A stretch of 64,000 nt of DNA from Oxyruncus cristatus (GCA_013399855.1 VXAY01004345.1:678365-742364); one strand, 5' to 3'; shown: positions 1-49,670, counted from the stretch's first letter. Translations and numbers: made by a program. Notes: a model not told the origin generated them from the sequence alone.

Positions 1-1360
1 GATACATTTACTCTAACTATGGCTGAGTGTGCACAGAATCCTAATGTGTGCTGCAGACTCCTCATGGTAACAGATGTTGCTCTCTGCTTATAAAGTAAGT
101 TTATTGCATTAGCTGCCTGTAAGCAGTTTACTCTCTAGAAGATTCATAGGGTAAATTAAAATTATCTAATTATTTGTTATCTAATTTAATAGAGAGATGG
201 TCTTGATCTTCAGATATTAGACATATATTGTTATATTACAAGGCAGTATGGCAGAGGTTTCTTTCTGAGCTCTGAGGTGCTACTGAACATGAAGAGAAAC
301 TTCTACTCACACACAGACCTGTCTGGGGATGGGCTGCAATAGCCTTACCAGGGAGAACTCACTGGGCTTGGCTTTCATTTACAGATGTTTTCATGTGCAT
401 TCCTGTCCCTCTGCCTGCCCACCTGGCAGAGTCCAGCTGGCCCTGGCGACCCCTCTGCTGTGACATGTCCAGTGTGCCCCTTCCCACAGGGTTCATCTCC
501 TGTCAAGTCCCTGCAGAGATGTTGCAGCACAGAGCAAACAGGAGTGCTCCAAGCCTTTGTAGGCTTAGCTGATGGCTATAACAGTGTTTATGTACTAGTA
601 TTTAACTCATTCTCCTCTCCACACTTAACAGACTATTCTGCTTCCAAGACTGAAAAAGTGCCACCTCCCCTGCTCTCAGCACTTCTGCCAACACTGTCGA
701 CCTGAGTCTCGCAGGCTCTTGGGTTGGGGTGAAGTAGGCTGGATCCATCATCTGGGGTTGCTCCTCAAAGCAAGCTCAGCATGGGGTGACAGGGAACTTG
801 ATTTGGGACAGAAAGTCCCACTTGCTTGATGGGGAGAACAAGTGAGCCCTCCTATTGTAATGGTGATATGCACATCTTACCCTGTAATTTTCTGAGTCAC
901 TATGACAAATGGCTCCTGCTGATGTCACTCATCTCCCCAGGGATCTCTTGGCTCTCCAGCCAGTGTGCAGCAAGCTGCAAACTGTATTTCAAAGTGAAAA
1001 ATCACAGGTGTTTTCTGGATGTCACCCGAAGGAAGGAGAGTGGATTTCAGGCAGAAATCAAATCCCATCACGTGGAAGGATCCCCCTGCACACCCCAGAC
1101 AGTCAACAGAAGGTAGTTGTGACATTACGAGCCAACCTGCTCACCTGGGAAACCATGGCCAGGAGCAGCAGAAGTGTACATTTAAATTAAGTCTTCTATA
1201 AAAAGCTTTTAATAAGGGAGGGCTGAAACAGCAGAAATTCCACACCACAGACTTTGGTGCTGTGGGAGAAACAGAGGAAAGAACATCCTTTGCTGCATGC
1301 CATGTCCTGCCTGCTAAATGTAATGAAAATCCATATCATCTTTGGAGAGCTACTTGATTA

Positions 1361-1428
1361 TCTGTCTGTCTATCTATCTGTTTATCCATCCATGCATGCA
1401 TCCATCCATGCATCCATCCACCCATCCA
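1361..1428. repeat. Tetranucleotide microsatellite
   Basis: An impure run of CTGT/CTAT units passes into CATC/CATG units (ctgtctgtctatctatctg, then atccatccatgcatgcatcc). The open frames through it give repetitive Ser/His/Pro peptides and are not genes. Confidence 0.85.
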
Positions 1429-3454
1429 CACTGTTTTCCATGCAGGATACACCTGTGTGCTCTATTAGTCCACTATAGTAATGGCTTTTGCTGGCACCTA
1501 CCAGAGGAGCATCCTGGGAAGGATCTTTGGAGGGGATGATAGCTGTAGTTAATATTTGTATTGTCTTCACCAGTTTATTCCATTCTGTTCTTGATTTGCC
1601 CCAGATCTTGGGGAAGTCTTGTATCTTTTCCTTATCCTCTCCCCACCTGACAACCCCATTAATACAAGTTGTTTAAAAAGAAGATACCAAACCCTTGGCA
1701 GGATGACTTCTTTGTTTAAGCCTGCTGGATAAATATAATTTATGTAGCCTTCATTGACACTATCTATTTCTGATGATGGAGAAATGAATAATGCAGTTAT
1801 GAGAGAAGCTTACTCGTGAGTTACCTGTGTTGGACTTGTCAGAGTAGACTCAGGACTGATGTAAAAAAAAAAGCCCTCATTTTCAAAATTGAAGATATGA
1901 ATGTTTGGGTAGATGCTTGTTGATTATTCAGCCTCTTTTTGCCATCAAAATGCAGCTATTCATAAAGACACATGAAATTCGGAAAATACACATACAAAAT
2001 GGCAGAAACATGGGAGGTTTTTACCAGGAAAAAGAGAGTAAATATTATCTGAATAAGGATTAGTTTATATTGAGGTGCGGGATTTCCCCTCTGTTGCTTT
2101 TACTTTGCAGTGACTACTATTCAAATCCTGAGATACATGTGTTATTCATGAAAACACTGTCACAAGGTGTCTCGGCTTTAATACACCAACAAACACAAAT
2201 CCTACATCTGTAGGAGAATAGTTTGTGTTTGGCTTGGCAAAAATTGCTGTAGGGAAGCTGTGGTGCTGGGTTTTAATGGATCCTGTTGTTAATGACAACT
2301 ACTTAATATTTCACTCATATATTCCTTTGGGTTCATTCAAACAGCAGCTCTCCTAAGCTCTGCAGAAGGACCTAGTATGATAAATTAAGCAGGGTCAAAG
2401 AGGAGAAATTATTTTAAATGAATACAAACATCTAATTTGTCTGGACTTTTAATGAATTGAAATGCCAATATTGCTGGAGTTGACAGCCTTGTTAATTCTA
2501 CTAAATTCTCTGAATTCTCTACTAAACTTTCCTTATTTTTTTCCACTTCTTTTCATGCACTCATATATCACCTCACTGTAGTGAGACTCGCTCTACTGAA
2601 GTGGAACCAGTTTTCCTGGGCTGGAGTGCCTCTGGACCACGTCTGGGTTACAGTGACCCTGCCCAGGGACTGATGTGGCTCCAGGGCCCCGTCTTGCCTC
2701 ATGCAGGGTTGGACCCCACGTTCCCCCCTTGGTGCCAGAGCTCCTGTGCTCCTTCAGCTCCCAGCTCCAGAACAGCTACAGCCATTCCTAAATTCCATTG
2801 AGCAAATAATTTCCCCTCTGAGGTGAAAGGACAGCAAAGTCCAGCAGAGGCCATACTCACCTTACTGACGGTCTGGGAACTGGCAGCCTGGACCCTGGGC
2901 TGGGTGACCCACAGCTTTTTGTGACTCTGAGTTTTCAGCAGGCTCACAGCATGTTCGGGACCATCCCAGCCTTCCTGAGGAGGTGTGAAAGGGAGTGTAA
3001 ATCTTCCTGGCTGTCACTTGCCTGTCAATTGTGAGGTTCTTGGCAGTGCTCTGAAGGGTTTCATGAGCAGTATGTGCTACACAACCAGCCTCCATTAGCT
3101 GCCTCTCTCCTGCAACACCACAAATACATTATTTGCCCCTAGTGAGCCTCTCCTTCCCAACTTGCATTAACACCGTTGTCACCACAGCCCCTAATTTATT
3201 GGCCAGGCTTGCTTTTAAATGATATTTACAGCCTGGCTTAATAGCATGCCTGTTTTCTGTTTGTTGCAGATGATAACTCAGGGATTTGTTTGGCTGACTT
3301 AAAGAAACACTTTGAAACCACAGCCAGTGGGTTTGCTGGAAGGATTTAAACAAACACAAGATGATTCTGTATCGTTGCCCGATGTTGTGTGACAACTCCA
3401 TCAGCCTCCCTCCTGCTTTGGTGGTGTTTGGAAGGGATGTTTGACACTCCACCC

Positions 3455-3537
3455 TCACTGGGAAGAATTTCTTTCTAATATCCAGCCTAACCCTGCCCTC
3501 TGTCCGTTTGAAGCTATTCCCCCTGGTCCTATGCTGG
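3455..3537 (-). mobile_element. CR1 LINE fragment
   Basis: The plus strand reads as the reverse complement of CR1 near the end of ORF2: aagaatttctttctaatatc, then aaccctgccctctgtccgtttgaagc, then a ccccctggtcctatg block. The fragment is truncated on both sides. Confidence 0.6.
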
Positions 3538-4865
3538 GGGTCAGCCTGTGTGTCACAGAAACTGCAGTAATTAAAGCCACCTTCTCTGCTGCCCTTATTC
3601 CTCCCACACTTGTCCTCTGGTCCGTCCAGAAGCCTCGTGGATGAACTGCCAGTGGACGAAGTGTTGTGTCCCTTGCATGATGGCTGTTACTGCTAAACCT
3701 TTTTCCCCTGCTAACTTCCAAGTGCTGTCACACCCCAGTGCAGGAGCTGTAGCTTCAGGGGGGTTATTAGAGCATCCCTGACAGCGCCGAGCCCCCGGGG
3801 CTTCCAACAGGGGGAAAACAAGGGAACTGCGGTCGTTGACCGTAACACAAATTGGCTGTTACTTGTGCTGATGTTTTCAGCATAATTCATTGCAGCTTGA
3901 ACATGTTGACTATCTGCATAATTTCTCCTTGAATAATTTTACTGCCATATGGGACAGTGCAGACCTTGAGCTGCTGGCTCTGCCTACAACCCCTCCGTGC
4001 ACTAACGAGCCTCTCTTGGCGAGCGGTGAACAGCAACCTGCACATCCCTGGGATGAAGCCATGGTTTCTGCTGATGTGGTTAAAGGAGGGAAGGTTTTCT
4101 AACCCCCAGCCTGTTATGAGGAACACTCATGAGCGGTGATGGTCCTGCTGACACAGCCCCTGTGCTCCCACACGCACCACTCTGGGGGCTCAGGGCTCTG
4201 CAGACCTTGGGGCAGGGCACAGAGAACAGCCTGTGCTGCTGCAAGCAGTTTTTAGGATACAGAGGGGATATCAGCCTCAAAGCTGTCACGTTGGGTGTTC
4301 TCATCAGCACTGATTTGAGCTTCTAAAGTAAAATATTGTTCAAGAAAATTACCCAGCTTAGCTGTGTTATACAGGGAAACTTGAGGAATTCTTTAAAAAG
4401 CTCCTGTCCTTTACCACTTAGCCTTAATGCAAAGCATAACCTCTAGCAGTGTCTGCTGCAGTTAGTATTGTTGACAAGCTGGGCTGTCTTTCAGTCCAGA
4501 CTTCATGTCTTAATTAAATGGAATTTGTTTCAGCAAATAATGCTTGTCAAAAGTATTTTGGTTTTTTTTTTTTTGCCTTAGGACTTCTACAAAGATGCTC
4601 TTAGACATTTTGATAATTAGCCATCTGTGTCTCAGTGTTACAATAGCTCCATGTAAAGACAGACTAATTTTTTCCCAAGCCAAAATTATAATTATAAATT
4701 AAATACACAGACATGTCAGGCTAATCTTAAATGTAAAGCCGTAGAGCAGTAGTACACTGTGCATGAGAACACTGGGAGCTCACCGAGGTCAAACCTATTG
4801 CTTTTAGGAGAAATTCTGATGCCAGAATGAGCTGTGGTGGGACTGGTACCAGGCATGATGTTGGC

Positions 4866-5042
4866 TGGTTGCACCAGGGGAGGTTTAGATTGGATGTTAG
4901 GGAAAATTTCTCCATGGAAAGGGTTGTCAAACCCTGGGACAGGCTGCCCAGGACAGTGGTGGAGTCACCATCCGTGGAGGGATTTAACAGAGGTGGCATG
5001 TGGGGACGTGGTTTAGTGGTGGCCTTGGCAGGGCTGGGGGAA
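4866..5042 (+). mobile_element. CR1 LINE 3' fragment
   Basis: Sense CR1: gcaccaggggaggtttagat, the caggctgcccagg block, gtggtggagtcaccatcc and ggtttagtggtggccttggc. This subfamily differs from the caaggccaggttgga type seen elsewhere in the window. The tip and its terminal microsatellite are missing. Confidence 0.8.
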
Positions 5043-5671
5043 CAACTTTCTGTCTGCCCTGTTGGTTTTGGAAATTGCCTGGACCCACTGGGATTTCTGC
5101 CAATGTTTTCCACATTGTGTGAGGGGAGAAAGGGCAATGCCACACCAGGATGTTGTGTACAAATGTGGATGCATCCCCTTCCTCTACTAGAAAATAGAAG
5201 ACAGGAAGATGCGAAAAACAATTACATGAAAAATAAATTTAAAAAAAAATTGCCTAAAGAGTTTTCAGGCTTGAGAAAATGAAATCTACTCAAGAAATCA
5301 TATAGAAGCCAACGTATCTAGTGGATTGAAATAATTTTACAGAGAGAAAATACTGAGTAATTTTGGCTGTGGGATAGGGCTGGCATCCTATCTGCCAGAG
5401 GTGGGATGCCAGAGCCAGCAAGCTTCAAAGCTGAGGTTGTGTTTTACACAGAGCTGACTTTGTGCTGAGCCAGCCTGGGACCTGGAAAAGTGCCGGGGGA
5501 GCGGGGCTGGCTGGCACTCGCTGTCTGTGTCCGTCTGGGGCACCCTCCTGGAGGAGCTCGGCTGAGCTCGACACAGCACGCGATGCTGTCGGACTGATGC
5601 AGAGAACAGGCTGAAGCTCAGCTGTCTGGCAGGACATGGAGTTTCACATCAGGCATTAGAAGGAAAGGGGT

Positions 5672-5826
5672 GGGGGAGAGGGTTGCCCAGAGAAGCTGTG
5701 GCTGCCCCATCCCTGGAAATGTTCAAGGCCAGGTTGGACGGGGCTTGGAGCAACCTGGGCCAGTGGAAAGTGTCCCTGCCCATGGCAGGGGGACAGAACA
5801 AGACGAGCTTTAAGGTCCCAAACCAT
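5672..5826 (+). mobile_element. CR1 LINE 3' end
   Basis: Sense-orientation CR1 terminus: gttgcccagagaagctgtgg, ttcaaggccaggttggacgg, gtgtccctgcccatggcagg and taaggtcccaaacca. It is severely 5' truncated, as is usual for CR1. Confidence 0.88.
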
Positions 5827-6839
5827 AAGCCAGTTGTCAGCCTCTATTTGTGGTCCATCAGTATTTTTGGCACTATATTTTAAAGTAATTATATTGGATT
5901 CCATGTAAAAATAAGACTGGAGCCCAATGCAACACACCAAATCCAGAAAAATATAATACAGCTGCTCGTATGGAACTGTCTGCAGAACAGGGCTGATGTC
6001 CAGCTTAGGGAGGTTCCACATGCTCAAAACAGCCTCAGCACAGGAGGTACTGGCCTGCAGGAGCAGCTGTGCTGAAAAGCAGGGGAGTTAAAAGTAGGAC
6101 AGTTGTTTAAAAAAACCACTAAGCCAAATTACTAACCAATGCCTAATTATTCTTTTCTAGCCTTGTTGGACCTGTGTAAAGAAAAGGAAGATTCCAGCCT
6201 GGTTCCCCTGCCTGACCCAGCTCAGCTCAGGCTTTGCCAGCCCTCAAAGCAAATCCTCTGCAGAAATGATGAACTTTCCTCCACGGAACTTTCCTTCCAC
6301 TTTCTGAAAGTCCATTAACATCAAGTTTACTGTAGCCTTAAATAAAACATTAAAAACCCTCCCTCTGCAATACTTGCTGCAGAGAAGAAGAGAACTCCTC
6401 TCCAGGTAACTCTCCATCCCCTGCTCTGCCGGGACTGCAGGAGGTCAAGTGCCAGCTGGGCTCCCACCCTGTTCTAATCAGAGAGGAACCGGCTCCAGGT
6501 GGGCACTGGATGGCACAGGGAACGTGTCCACTGAGCCAAGGGCGGGAGAACCCGGGAACTGGAGTTACACCTCTGCAAATGCCACTGCTCTGACCTTTGC
6601 AAATTGGGATGGGCTGCTCCTTTGATTTAGTGCTTGTCTTGTTCCTGAGGCGCAGCTGGTTCTCTGCTCTCGCTGTGCTCGCTGCCTTCATCTGATGGCT
6701 TTGGACAAGTGTCAAAGACACCACGGACTGCCAAGGGTTAGTGCTGAAGTGCTTAATTAAACAAGCCTCTGGGCTGTGGCAATTTGCATGGCAGAAGCAC
6801 CTCAGCAGGGCTCTTTTTCTTTTTTTTTCTTCTTTTTTT

Positions 6840-7110
6840 TTTAATTTCTTCTAAAGTTAGCATTGGGAACTGGTTAAAAAAATAATGTGAGGTTTTGTTG
6901 GGGTTTTTGTGGTTTGTGTTTTTTTTGTTTGTTTTTTCTGTGTGGTTTGGTTTTTGGGTTTTTTTAAATTTTGTTTTGGTTTTTGGTTTTGCGGTTCTTT
7001 TTGTTTGTTTGGTTTGGTTTGGTTTTTGTTTTTTTTTAAATTTTGTTTTGGTTTTTGGTTTTGCGGTTCTTTTTGTTTGTTTGGTTTGGTTTGGTTTTTG
7101 TTTTTGTTTG
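6840..7110. repeat. G/T-rich low-complexity block with a 72-bp tandem duplication
   Basis: The plus strand is almost only G and T. A 72-base unit beginning aaattttgttttggtttttgg starts at 6966 and again at 7038, nearly identical over its length, with ggtttggtttggttttt runs. Lack of stops makes it open in several frames on both strands, giving Phe/Val/Trp-rich or Lys/Gln/Pro-rich peptides. These are composition artefacts. Confidence 0.88.
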
Positions 7111-9165
7111 TCTTGCTTTTTGTTTTCAAGTACAAGCATTTGGAAAATACGACCCACAACCCCCTGTTTTTTCCTAAACTCAAGATGAGACATGCAAGGG
7201 CCTTTGAGTTTTGTGCCACTGAGTTTTTGCCTTTTTTTCAGGAATTTCAGGAATAAGGGACAAATGAAAGCACAAGGAAAAAAAAATCCAAAGGTAAGCA
7301 GAGCTTCTTGAGTAGCCAGTCACGTCTGTGAGGACTGTAAGTCACCTGAGCATCCAGTGTCATGAGGGGCATTAACAGCAGTGTGAAGGCACCAGTACAT
7401 CTTCCCCCTGGGCTGTCTGGTGATGACCTTTTGCTGCCAGTGAACTGAATTATGGGCACTAATTCAGCTGGTGCAGAGAGTACATTGGGCCAGGAACATA
7501 ACAAGTTGCACTGGTCGTGCCCAAACCATCCTGCTCTGCCTGCACAGGCTGTAAATCCCTCCCTACTGTGCTGGGCAGCCGCGGCTTTCAGCACCGAGGG
7601 TGTGTTGCCAAACGCACGAGGCTGGGCTGCACAGCCAGCTCACGCTGCAGGGGATAAACCAAGGAATTCGTATGGCAGGTCTGTATCTGCAGCCCCCTTC
7701 ATTAGATGGCCACAGCCCAGGCTCAGCTCAGCCCCATCACTCAGGCAATGACCCCCAAGTCAGCACCTTTGCATTTTGGGGGCATCCTGGTTTCCAGCAG
7801 AGGTGAGATTCCTGCTGCCTGTCTGTTTTCAGGCTCATTGAAAAAATCCTTATGGCCTTGCTATTTTATTCTTTTAGAAATCAGTGTTAAAAATAAACCC
7901 CAAGCCTCCTGTTGGAGGCAGGTTAGAAAAGGGTGACATTTCAGGTGTGTTTTTCCTCCACTAGCAGAGGGGAGCACTCCCTTCCTGAGCTTGCTGGGAA
8001 TTTGTGCGACTGGGGGCTTGAGCTCCAGTGAGCAAAGAGCACCAGTGGAGGAGGTGAATATAACACTGATCTCTGCTTTTTTTGCCATAACCTAACTGTA
8101 CTACAGAGGGTTTGGTTGATTTTATTTTTTCTTGGTTAGCTCATAAGAAAATGTGCAGACAGTGAGTCGGGCAATCAGTGCAGGTCTCAGATGGGCCCTG
8201 GGGGTTCACTGAAAGGCAAAGGCTGTACCCGTGTCCCGAGGGATGTTCATTTAAAACAGAGCCCTGAACAGGGAGGGACAAAGGGGGTGTTAGGGAAAAA
8301 AATACTGAGGCATGAGGGCATGGCCGTATCTGTCAGGAATAAGCAGGTTATTGCACAAGTGTCCCCCATTCTCTGTTCCTGTGTTCCTGTTCATTTTGTT
8401 GACCTGCTGTAGGGTCAGACAGGGAATTAGCCATTATCTCCTCACAGAATTGAGATCTTGACCTTTCCATCCGTTTTACACAGCACCCTGCACACTACCA
8501 GGCACTCTGGTAATTAAGGCCTAATCATGGTATAAATCAAATAAATAAGTATCTGTCAACAGGTCGTCAGGACTGGTGTTCCTCCTGGGCAGAGCTGTGT
8601 TCATGGAGGTCAGTGCAGCCAAACAGCCCAAATCCTTCCAGACAGAGTGTTTTTCAACAGCCCCTTCATGAAGCCCCTTTTGCAGGGGAGGCCAAGCCAC
8701 CCTCCATTCCCATCTCGCACCCATCCTGCAGGCAAGCCCACCAAAATATCTGGGGACTTCTGCTGATTTTTTTGCAGCGTTAAAAAAAAAAAAAAAAAAT
8801 CCAAGTATTTAAGGATAAGTTAATTGTCACAGAAGTGTAATTAAGTAACTTGGTAGGGTTTTTTTTCCAAATTAACAGTGGATGGTTTATAAACAGGCAC
8901 TGCAGTGCATAGGTAAAATGTTCCATAAAAACTCTCATTCACAAAGTGAAAATATTGAGGGAAATACTAAGACAAACCAGTATTTCTATCATACAATGAT
9001 GAATGTTAAATGCATCTGATCCTGGCATCGGAGACTTAGTGGCAACCAAGGACTATTTTTCCCATGATTCTGGTGTCAGAACACCCTACTGACACGAGTG
9101 TACAGGATAATGAAAAGGTAATTAATTCAATTTAATTTCAATAAATCACCATGATTAATTAATAA

Positions 9166-11962
9166 TTTATTACTAGGAATTAGGTGTGAATTGGTAGAGA
9201 ACACAAAGGGAGTAGGAAAGAAACTGCCCACAAGGAAATGTAGTCTCTTTTTGACAGAGTTGAAAGGCAAAAATGAGTTGAAACATTTTTTTGAGTATAT
9301 ATAAAATTTCTGTGTCATTAAAAAAAAAAATCAGAGTAACAAATGTGCAGCACTTTAATGTCAGGTTTGACTGTCATTGGAACTGTTCACAAGTAGTGTG
9401 GACAATCTAAGTGGTACTTCATTTTCTAAGTATGATATATAACCATTAGGATCATTTAGAAAAACACATCACCAGAACTTGGGCGGAAGAGGGAAGAAAG
9501 GGAACATCTTTGGAAGGTCCAAGTGGGATTTTTTCAAGTGAACGCTATTCCAATATTTTGAGACAAACAGGGAGAAGTGAGGTCTGTTACACATCTTTCA
9601 CAGCCTATATATAAACCAGCCTCAAGAATATTTACCTGAACAGATATATACAGACTTTTTTTTTTTTTTTTAAATATTCTTAAAAAAGTAATATCTGCTT
9701 GATCTATGACACAATGAACGTCTCTACAGGGAAAACGTACCATAGGCATAACAAAATACTCAAGAAGTCATAAAAGGTAACACGAGAGCAGTGTTTGGCC
9801 TTGGTAAAACACATTTAGGATGGCTGCAATGTATGGATACAGCTTTGTTCAAGAAAGGAGTTGTGCATATTTAAAGGTACTTACAGAGCTGGTCTTCTCC
9901 TTTCCTTGACGTGGGAATGGTTCCTAATGGGATGAGTAGAAAATCATGGACACCATGCATTGCTAAAGGAGGGCTGTGCCCATCGGTTTCACATGTCTGT
10001 GCTGCAGTGACAGAAGAGTCTCTTCTAACCCCTATGGCTCATAAGTGAAAGAGATGTAGCATTCAGCCTGTGGGAGCTGAAGGGCAATTTCAAGGACTCC
10101 ATGTTCAATGAATTCATAGGATTCAGCTCCCCTTCTTCGTCTGTCAGAACAGATTTCTATATTCTCTATAGAACTGAAATGGTTTAAAATACTTCAGGTC
10201 TACAGCCATGCCAAAATGCTGCTCTTCTGGTAAGGTTTAACATTTAAAGCAAAGATTACCGGTGTTACGCATCCTTCTTGCTTAAAATCCCTCTGTGTGT
10301 GTACTGAAATGGGTGACTTTAAGCATCTGTGGAGGAAAATAATTACCACACCACTACCAATCACTAGATGTGCTCAGCAGCAGCTTTTGTACAAACTGAA
10401 CAACAAGGTCACTGGCAAAATGAGCTGGGTCTTTCCAAGGGCCAACAGGTGGCTCCAAAGCTTCCAAAATTTACCTTCAGAGAGTTTTCACCCACCTCAA
10501 GACCACATTTTCCAAGTGGCACACGGGATACAACCTCTCCGATGGCACTGCTGCTCACCTGGCTCCACGAGCCACAGCTGCTCTCGCCCTCATTCCTTCA
10601 TGGTGATGGATGTAGAAAGTTACAAAAATGCAACTAGAAAAGTTTTTATGTCTTCCAAATGTGCAAATGGCTGTGTGTTTTTATGGCAACTCAACTGAAA
10701 TTTCTCAATGCCAGCTGTGGCATTCTTGGATAATTCAGCTGCTTTTTACATGAATGTCTTTGCTCATAACTAAAAGATAATTGACTCTAAACAAGTGTAC
10801 TATAAACATGAAGGGGGGAAAAAAAATCAAACAAAGAAGAATTGTTTCCTGGTATTTCTGAAAATAAATAGGCAAATTAAAGCTATGACTAGAAAATGAG
10901 TGAGGTTTCCATTAAAATAACCTCTGTCATTTTAACTGCTATTTTATGAAGAACCAAGTGACTTCAGTGCTACTAAATATTTAATGAGAGAAACCAATGA
11001 TGTCTAGAAGTGTTGCTGTCTCCTATGGGAATAACTGTAACTAATTCTCTGCCCCTAAAGGAGCAGATTTTGCATATTGTGCCCAAACTGACAGCACTGC
11101 GAGCTGCTGAAAGATCAGTGACACCTTTTCAACAAAATTGTTTACGAACTCTGACCCCCCCTGCAGTGTTTTCTGGCTTTTAGCCAGGCTTGGATGGGTA
11201 ACGGCCTGGATATTTCATGGCAAATTTCTCAAACACAATCACACAAATACGCACTGGAAGAGGGGGGACTCATCCCGTTGCCTTCAGTAGGACCAAGAGC
11301 AAAATTAAGTGCAGAAGCAAGCGAGCTGACAGTTACTATTTCTGTGATCTCCTTCTGAAACCACATCTGCGAATCCTCCCAAAGCCATCCTGCAGAGAAA
11401 ACCGATCAGCTTTCATTACATCGCTCTCCTGGGTTTCTCTGGGTTGAAAACTGCTCTGATGCTTGGTTTCCCCCCCTCATCCAAAGGTGAATATTCACTG
11501 CGGTCCTCGCTGCTGCAGCCTCCCTGTGCTGGGGTGGGGCAGTCAGAGCAGCCAACGGGCGAGGGATGCAGGGAGAAAACTGATGGCTTGGACAGAACAC
11601 AAAAGCTCCTCGGTATGGAAAGTCAAAACCTATTTTGTTCTACAGAATCACTAGGTTTCGTGGCTTATACAATATCTCAGTGGAGATATTACTTGTTTCC
11701 CAGCATTTTTCTCATAACCACAAATCATACCCACAAAGAAAAAATATCCCTTCAAAACCGCTTCCTATTAGCAGAGCATACCTTATATTATAAAACTTGC
11801 AAGTAGACCAGTGTTGTACCATGAAGCCTATACAGGGGTTTTTTTCATTTTTTTTCCTTTTTGTTTTCCCAGTGTAAAAATATACAATGCTACTGCTCAT
11901 TTGTTGCAGTGTAAAGGTCCAACTGGTCCTCGCCTGCTGAAGGCTCCACCTCTGCTGCCCTT
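9166..11962 (-). other. FSTL4: Possible FSTL4 3' UTR
   Basis: This stretch follows the stop codon and carries no recognisable CR1. Candidate poly(A) signals read on the minus strand are ATTAAA at about 10980-10985 and AATAAA at 9166-9171. Either would give a 1.0- or 2.8-kb UTR. The T-run at 9656-9671 is an A-run on the mRNA strand. The end point is a guess; transcript data would settle it. Confidence 0.3.
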
Positions 11963-47856
<35,894 letters not shown>

Positions 47857-49334
47857 TCACCCCCCCCCACCACACACACCTTCTTTCTTTCTTTCTCATT
47901 CCAGGAATAACTTGGAAGGATTTTGGCAAGGAGGCGGAATATCTATGCTATAAAAACACCCCATAAACAATAAAGCTGAGTAAGAGACAATACTGTGGAA
48001 TTGTGGAATCTGCCACAATCAAAGTGGCTGCACCCCTTTGCTGAGGCATCTCGGTGGCAGCTGTGGCACGGGGGCACTAGGATGGCCCACTGGCCAGCCT
48101 GGCTGAGACAAAGCAGTCAGCAACAGGAGCACAGGGCAGACAAGCTCTCTGGCTTGAGACCATCTCGGTTTGTTTCTGTAGAGCCCTCCTGCCAAGGTCC
48201 TTTGAAAAAGCACAAAAATGAGTCATGCTCACATTCCTTGAAGAAGAAGAATTAAGGTCAGACTGTTGTCACTGAAATATAGATAAACCCAGTTTGAAAT
48301 TGTCCAAACACTGGAAGTCACCAAGCAGGAAATCTTCTTTACCAAAGGCAGCCACATATGGCATCTGAGATACAGATGTCCTGGAAAACAGAGCTTTCTT
48401 ATATTTTATTTATATTAAAAAAAAAAAAACAATCCCAAACCAGTTATTTTGACTTACATGTCCCACACAAAAGAAACTCCTGAGGCAGACCTTACTGAAA
48501 TCCACATCACCACCTCTTTGAAACCACATCATTACACCCCACACAGCATCTTCATGTCACCTCCTGGGAAGATCTCAGTGCCATGTGCACTCTCCTCCAG
48601 CCCTCTGAAGAAGTGCTGACTTTCAGTGAATCTGAACGCTCATTTTTATCATGCCAGTTCACAGATTAAGATGTGATTTTGCCTTAAAAGTTAACAGCTT
48701 TGGTGGAAAAATCTTGCATTCATTTAGGGGGCTTGCATGATGGAAATGCATGGAATAAAAATGAAAAAAAAAAAAAAGGCATCTACATTCACAAGCACCA
48801 CTTTCCACCTCTTCACATATCATCTAATTGAAAAAGTGCTTTAACATCTCTTGAGTAGCAAATCTCTTAAATCTGTTCACTAAAATACTCAGCCTATGTC
48901 AGCAGCCCTGGGCAGCCTGGACAGACTCAGTGCTCTGGTCTAGCAACTGACTGTGAAGAATTAGTGCACAACCTGCTCGTGCAGCTCTGCACCCCTTCCC
49001 TTCTGCTCCTTCCACCTAAGAGAGGAGTTAATGTCCCACAAAAGGTATTCACCACTGTGGATCTGAGGCTGACTTTGGGCTGCAAGGATCCATACAGATA
49101 CTTGCCAGCAGTACCTGCCAGCAGTGAGCATTTCTCCTCCTTTGAATTCCCAGTGCTGTTTTAGGAAGAGTACAAGTAGTTTTAAATAAAAGGTAGCTAT
49201 AGTTATGATAGATGGGTGGTCAAAACCAGGAATTTTTGACCAACTTGCTGCTAGTATTTGTTGGCTCCCAGAGGCATTACATGAGAAGAGAGACTGACAG
49301 AATCCAACCGTCAAGTTTCTATGCTTCAAACCTT

Positions 49335-49465
49335 AAAAATCAGAAGGGGAGATGAATTAAGACTGGGAAGGAGAACATTACCCACCCAAGGTCACTGAGC
49401 TGGTCAGCAGCTGAGCCAGGAAGAGATAACAGCCCATTGAATCACACTGCCCTCAGGTCCCTGCT
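49335..49465 (+). mobile_element. MIR-like ancient SINE relic
   Basis: The order acattacccacccaaggtca, ctgagctggtcagcagctga, gccaggaagagataacagcc, ctgccctcaggtccctgct parallels the MIR core ('cttgcccaaggtcacacagc', 'gtggcagagccagga', 'aacccagg'). It is diverged but the most convincing MIR-type match in the window. Confidence 0.5.
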
Positions 49466-49519
49466 GCAAGAGAGCAGGGATGTGCCAACTCAGGGGCACA
49501 GGCACAGGAGTGGAGATGT

Positions 49520-49670
49520 CCCACAGAACCACTGAATGGTTTGGGTTGGAAGAGGCCTTAGAGCCCATCTCATTCCAACTCCCCTGCCACGGGCAGGGAC
49601 ACCTTCCATTATCCCAGGTTGCTCCAAGCCCCACCCAAACTGGCCTTGGACACTCCCAGGGATGGTATGT
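49520..49670 (-). mobile_element. CR1 LINE 3' end
   Basis: Reverse-complement CR1: cacagaaccactgaatggtt, gggttggaagaggccttaga, ctgccacgggcagggacacc and aactggccttggacactccc. It is truncated after about 150 bases. Confidence 0.93.

Larger units (their letters stand above)
1..9165. other. Non-coding sequence downstream of FSTL4
   Basis: I see no supportable gene here. Open frames are short, lack family motifs and overlap each other on both strands. The region holds a tetranucleotide microsatellite near 1361, three CR1 fragments (3455, 4866, 5672), the G/T-rich tandem repeat at 6840-7110 and an A18 run at 8782-8799. Confidence 0.6.

Noticed and set aside
385..705. 106-codon plus-strand open frame
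   Set aside because: It has no family motif, no conserved start context and is isolated. Its length is compatible with chance.
4727..5282. 164- and 151-codon frames on opposite strands
   Set aside because: Both are largely translations of the CR1 fragment at 4866-5042.
6753..7256. Long overlapping open frames on both strands (up to 146 codons)
   Set aside because: They translate the G/T-rich tandem repeat, where stops are rare by composition. The peptides are repetitive and meaningless.
10297..10698. 133-codon plus-strand open frame antisense to the possible 3' UTR
   Set aside because: It has no recognisable domain or splice structure and a second frame overlaps it on the same strand. Chance is more likely.
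48343..48375. Candidate upstream FSTL4 exon end (…GCC TTT G|GTAAAG on the minus strand)
   Set aside because: The phase fits, but the upstream codons (SQMPYVAAF) do not resemble the EF-hand segment expected before Ig domain 1.
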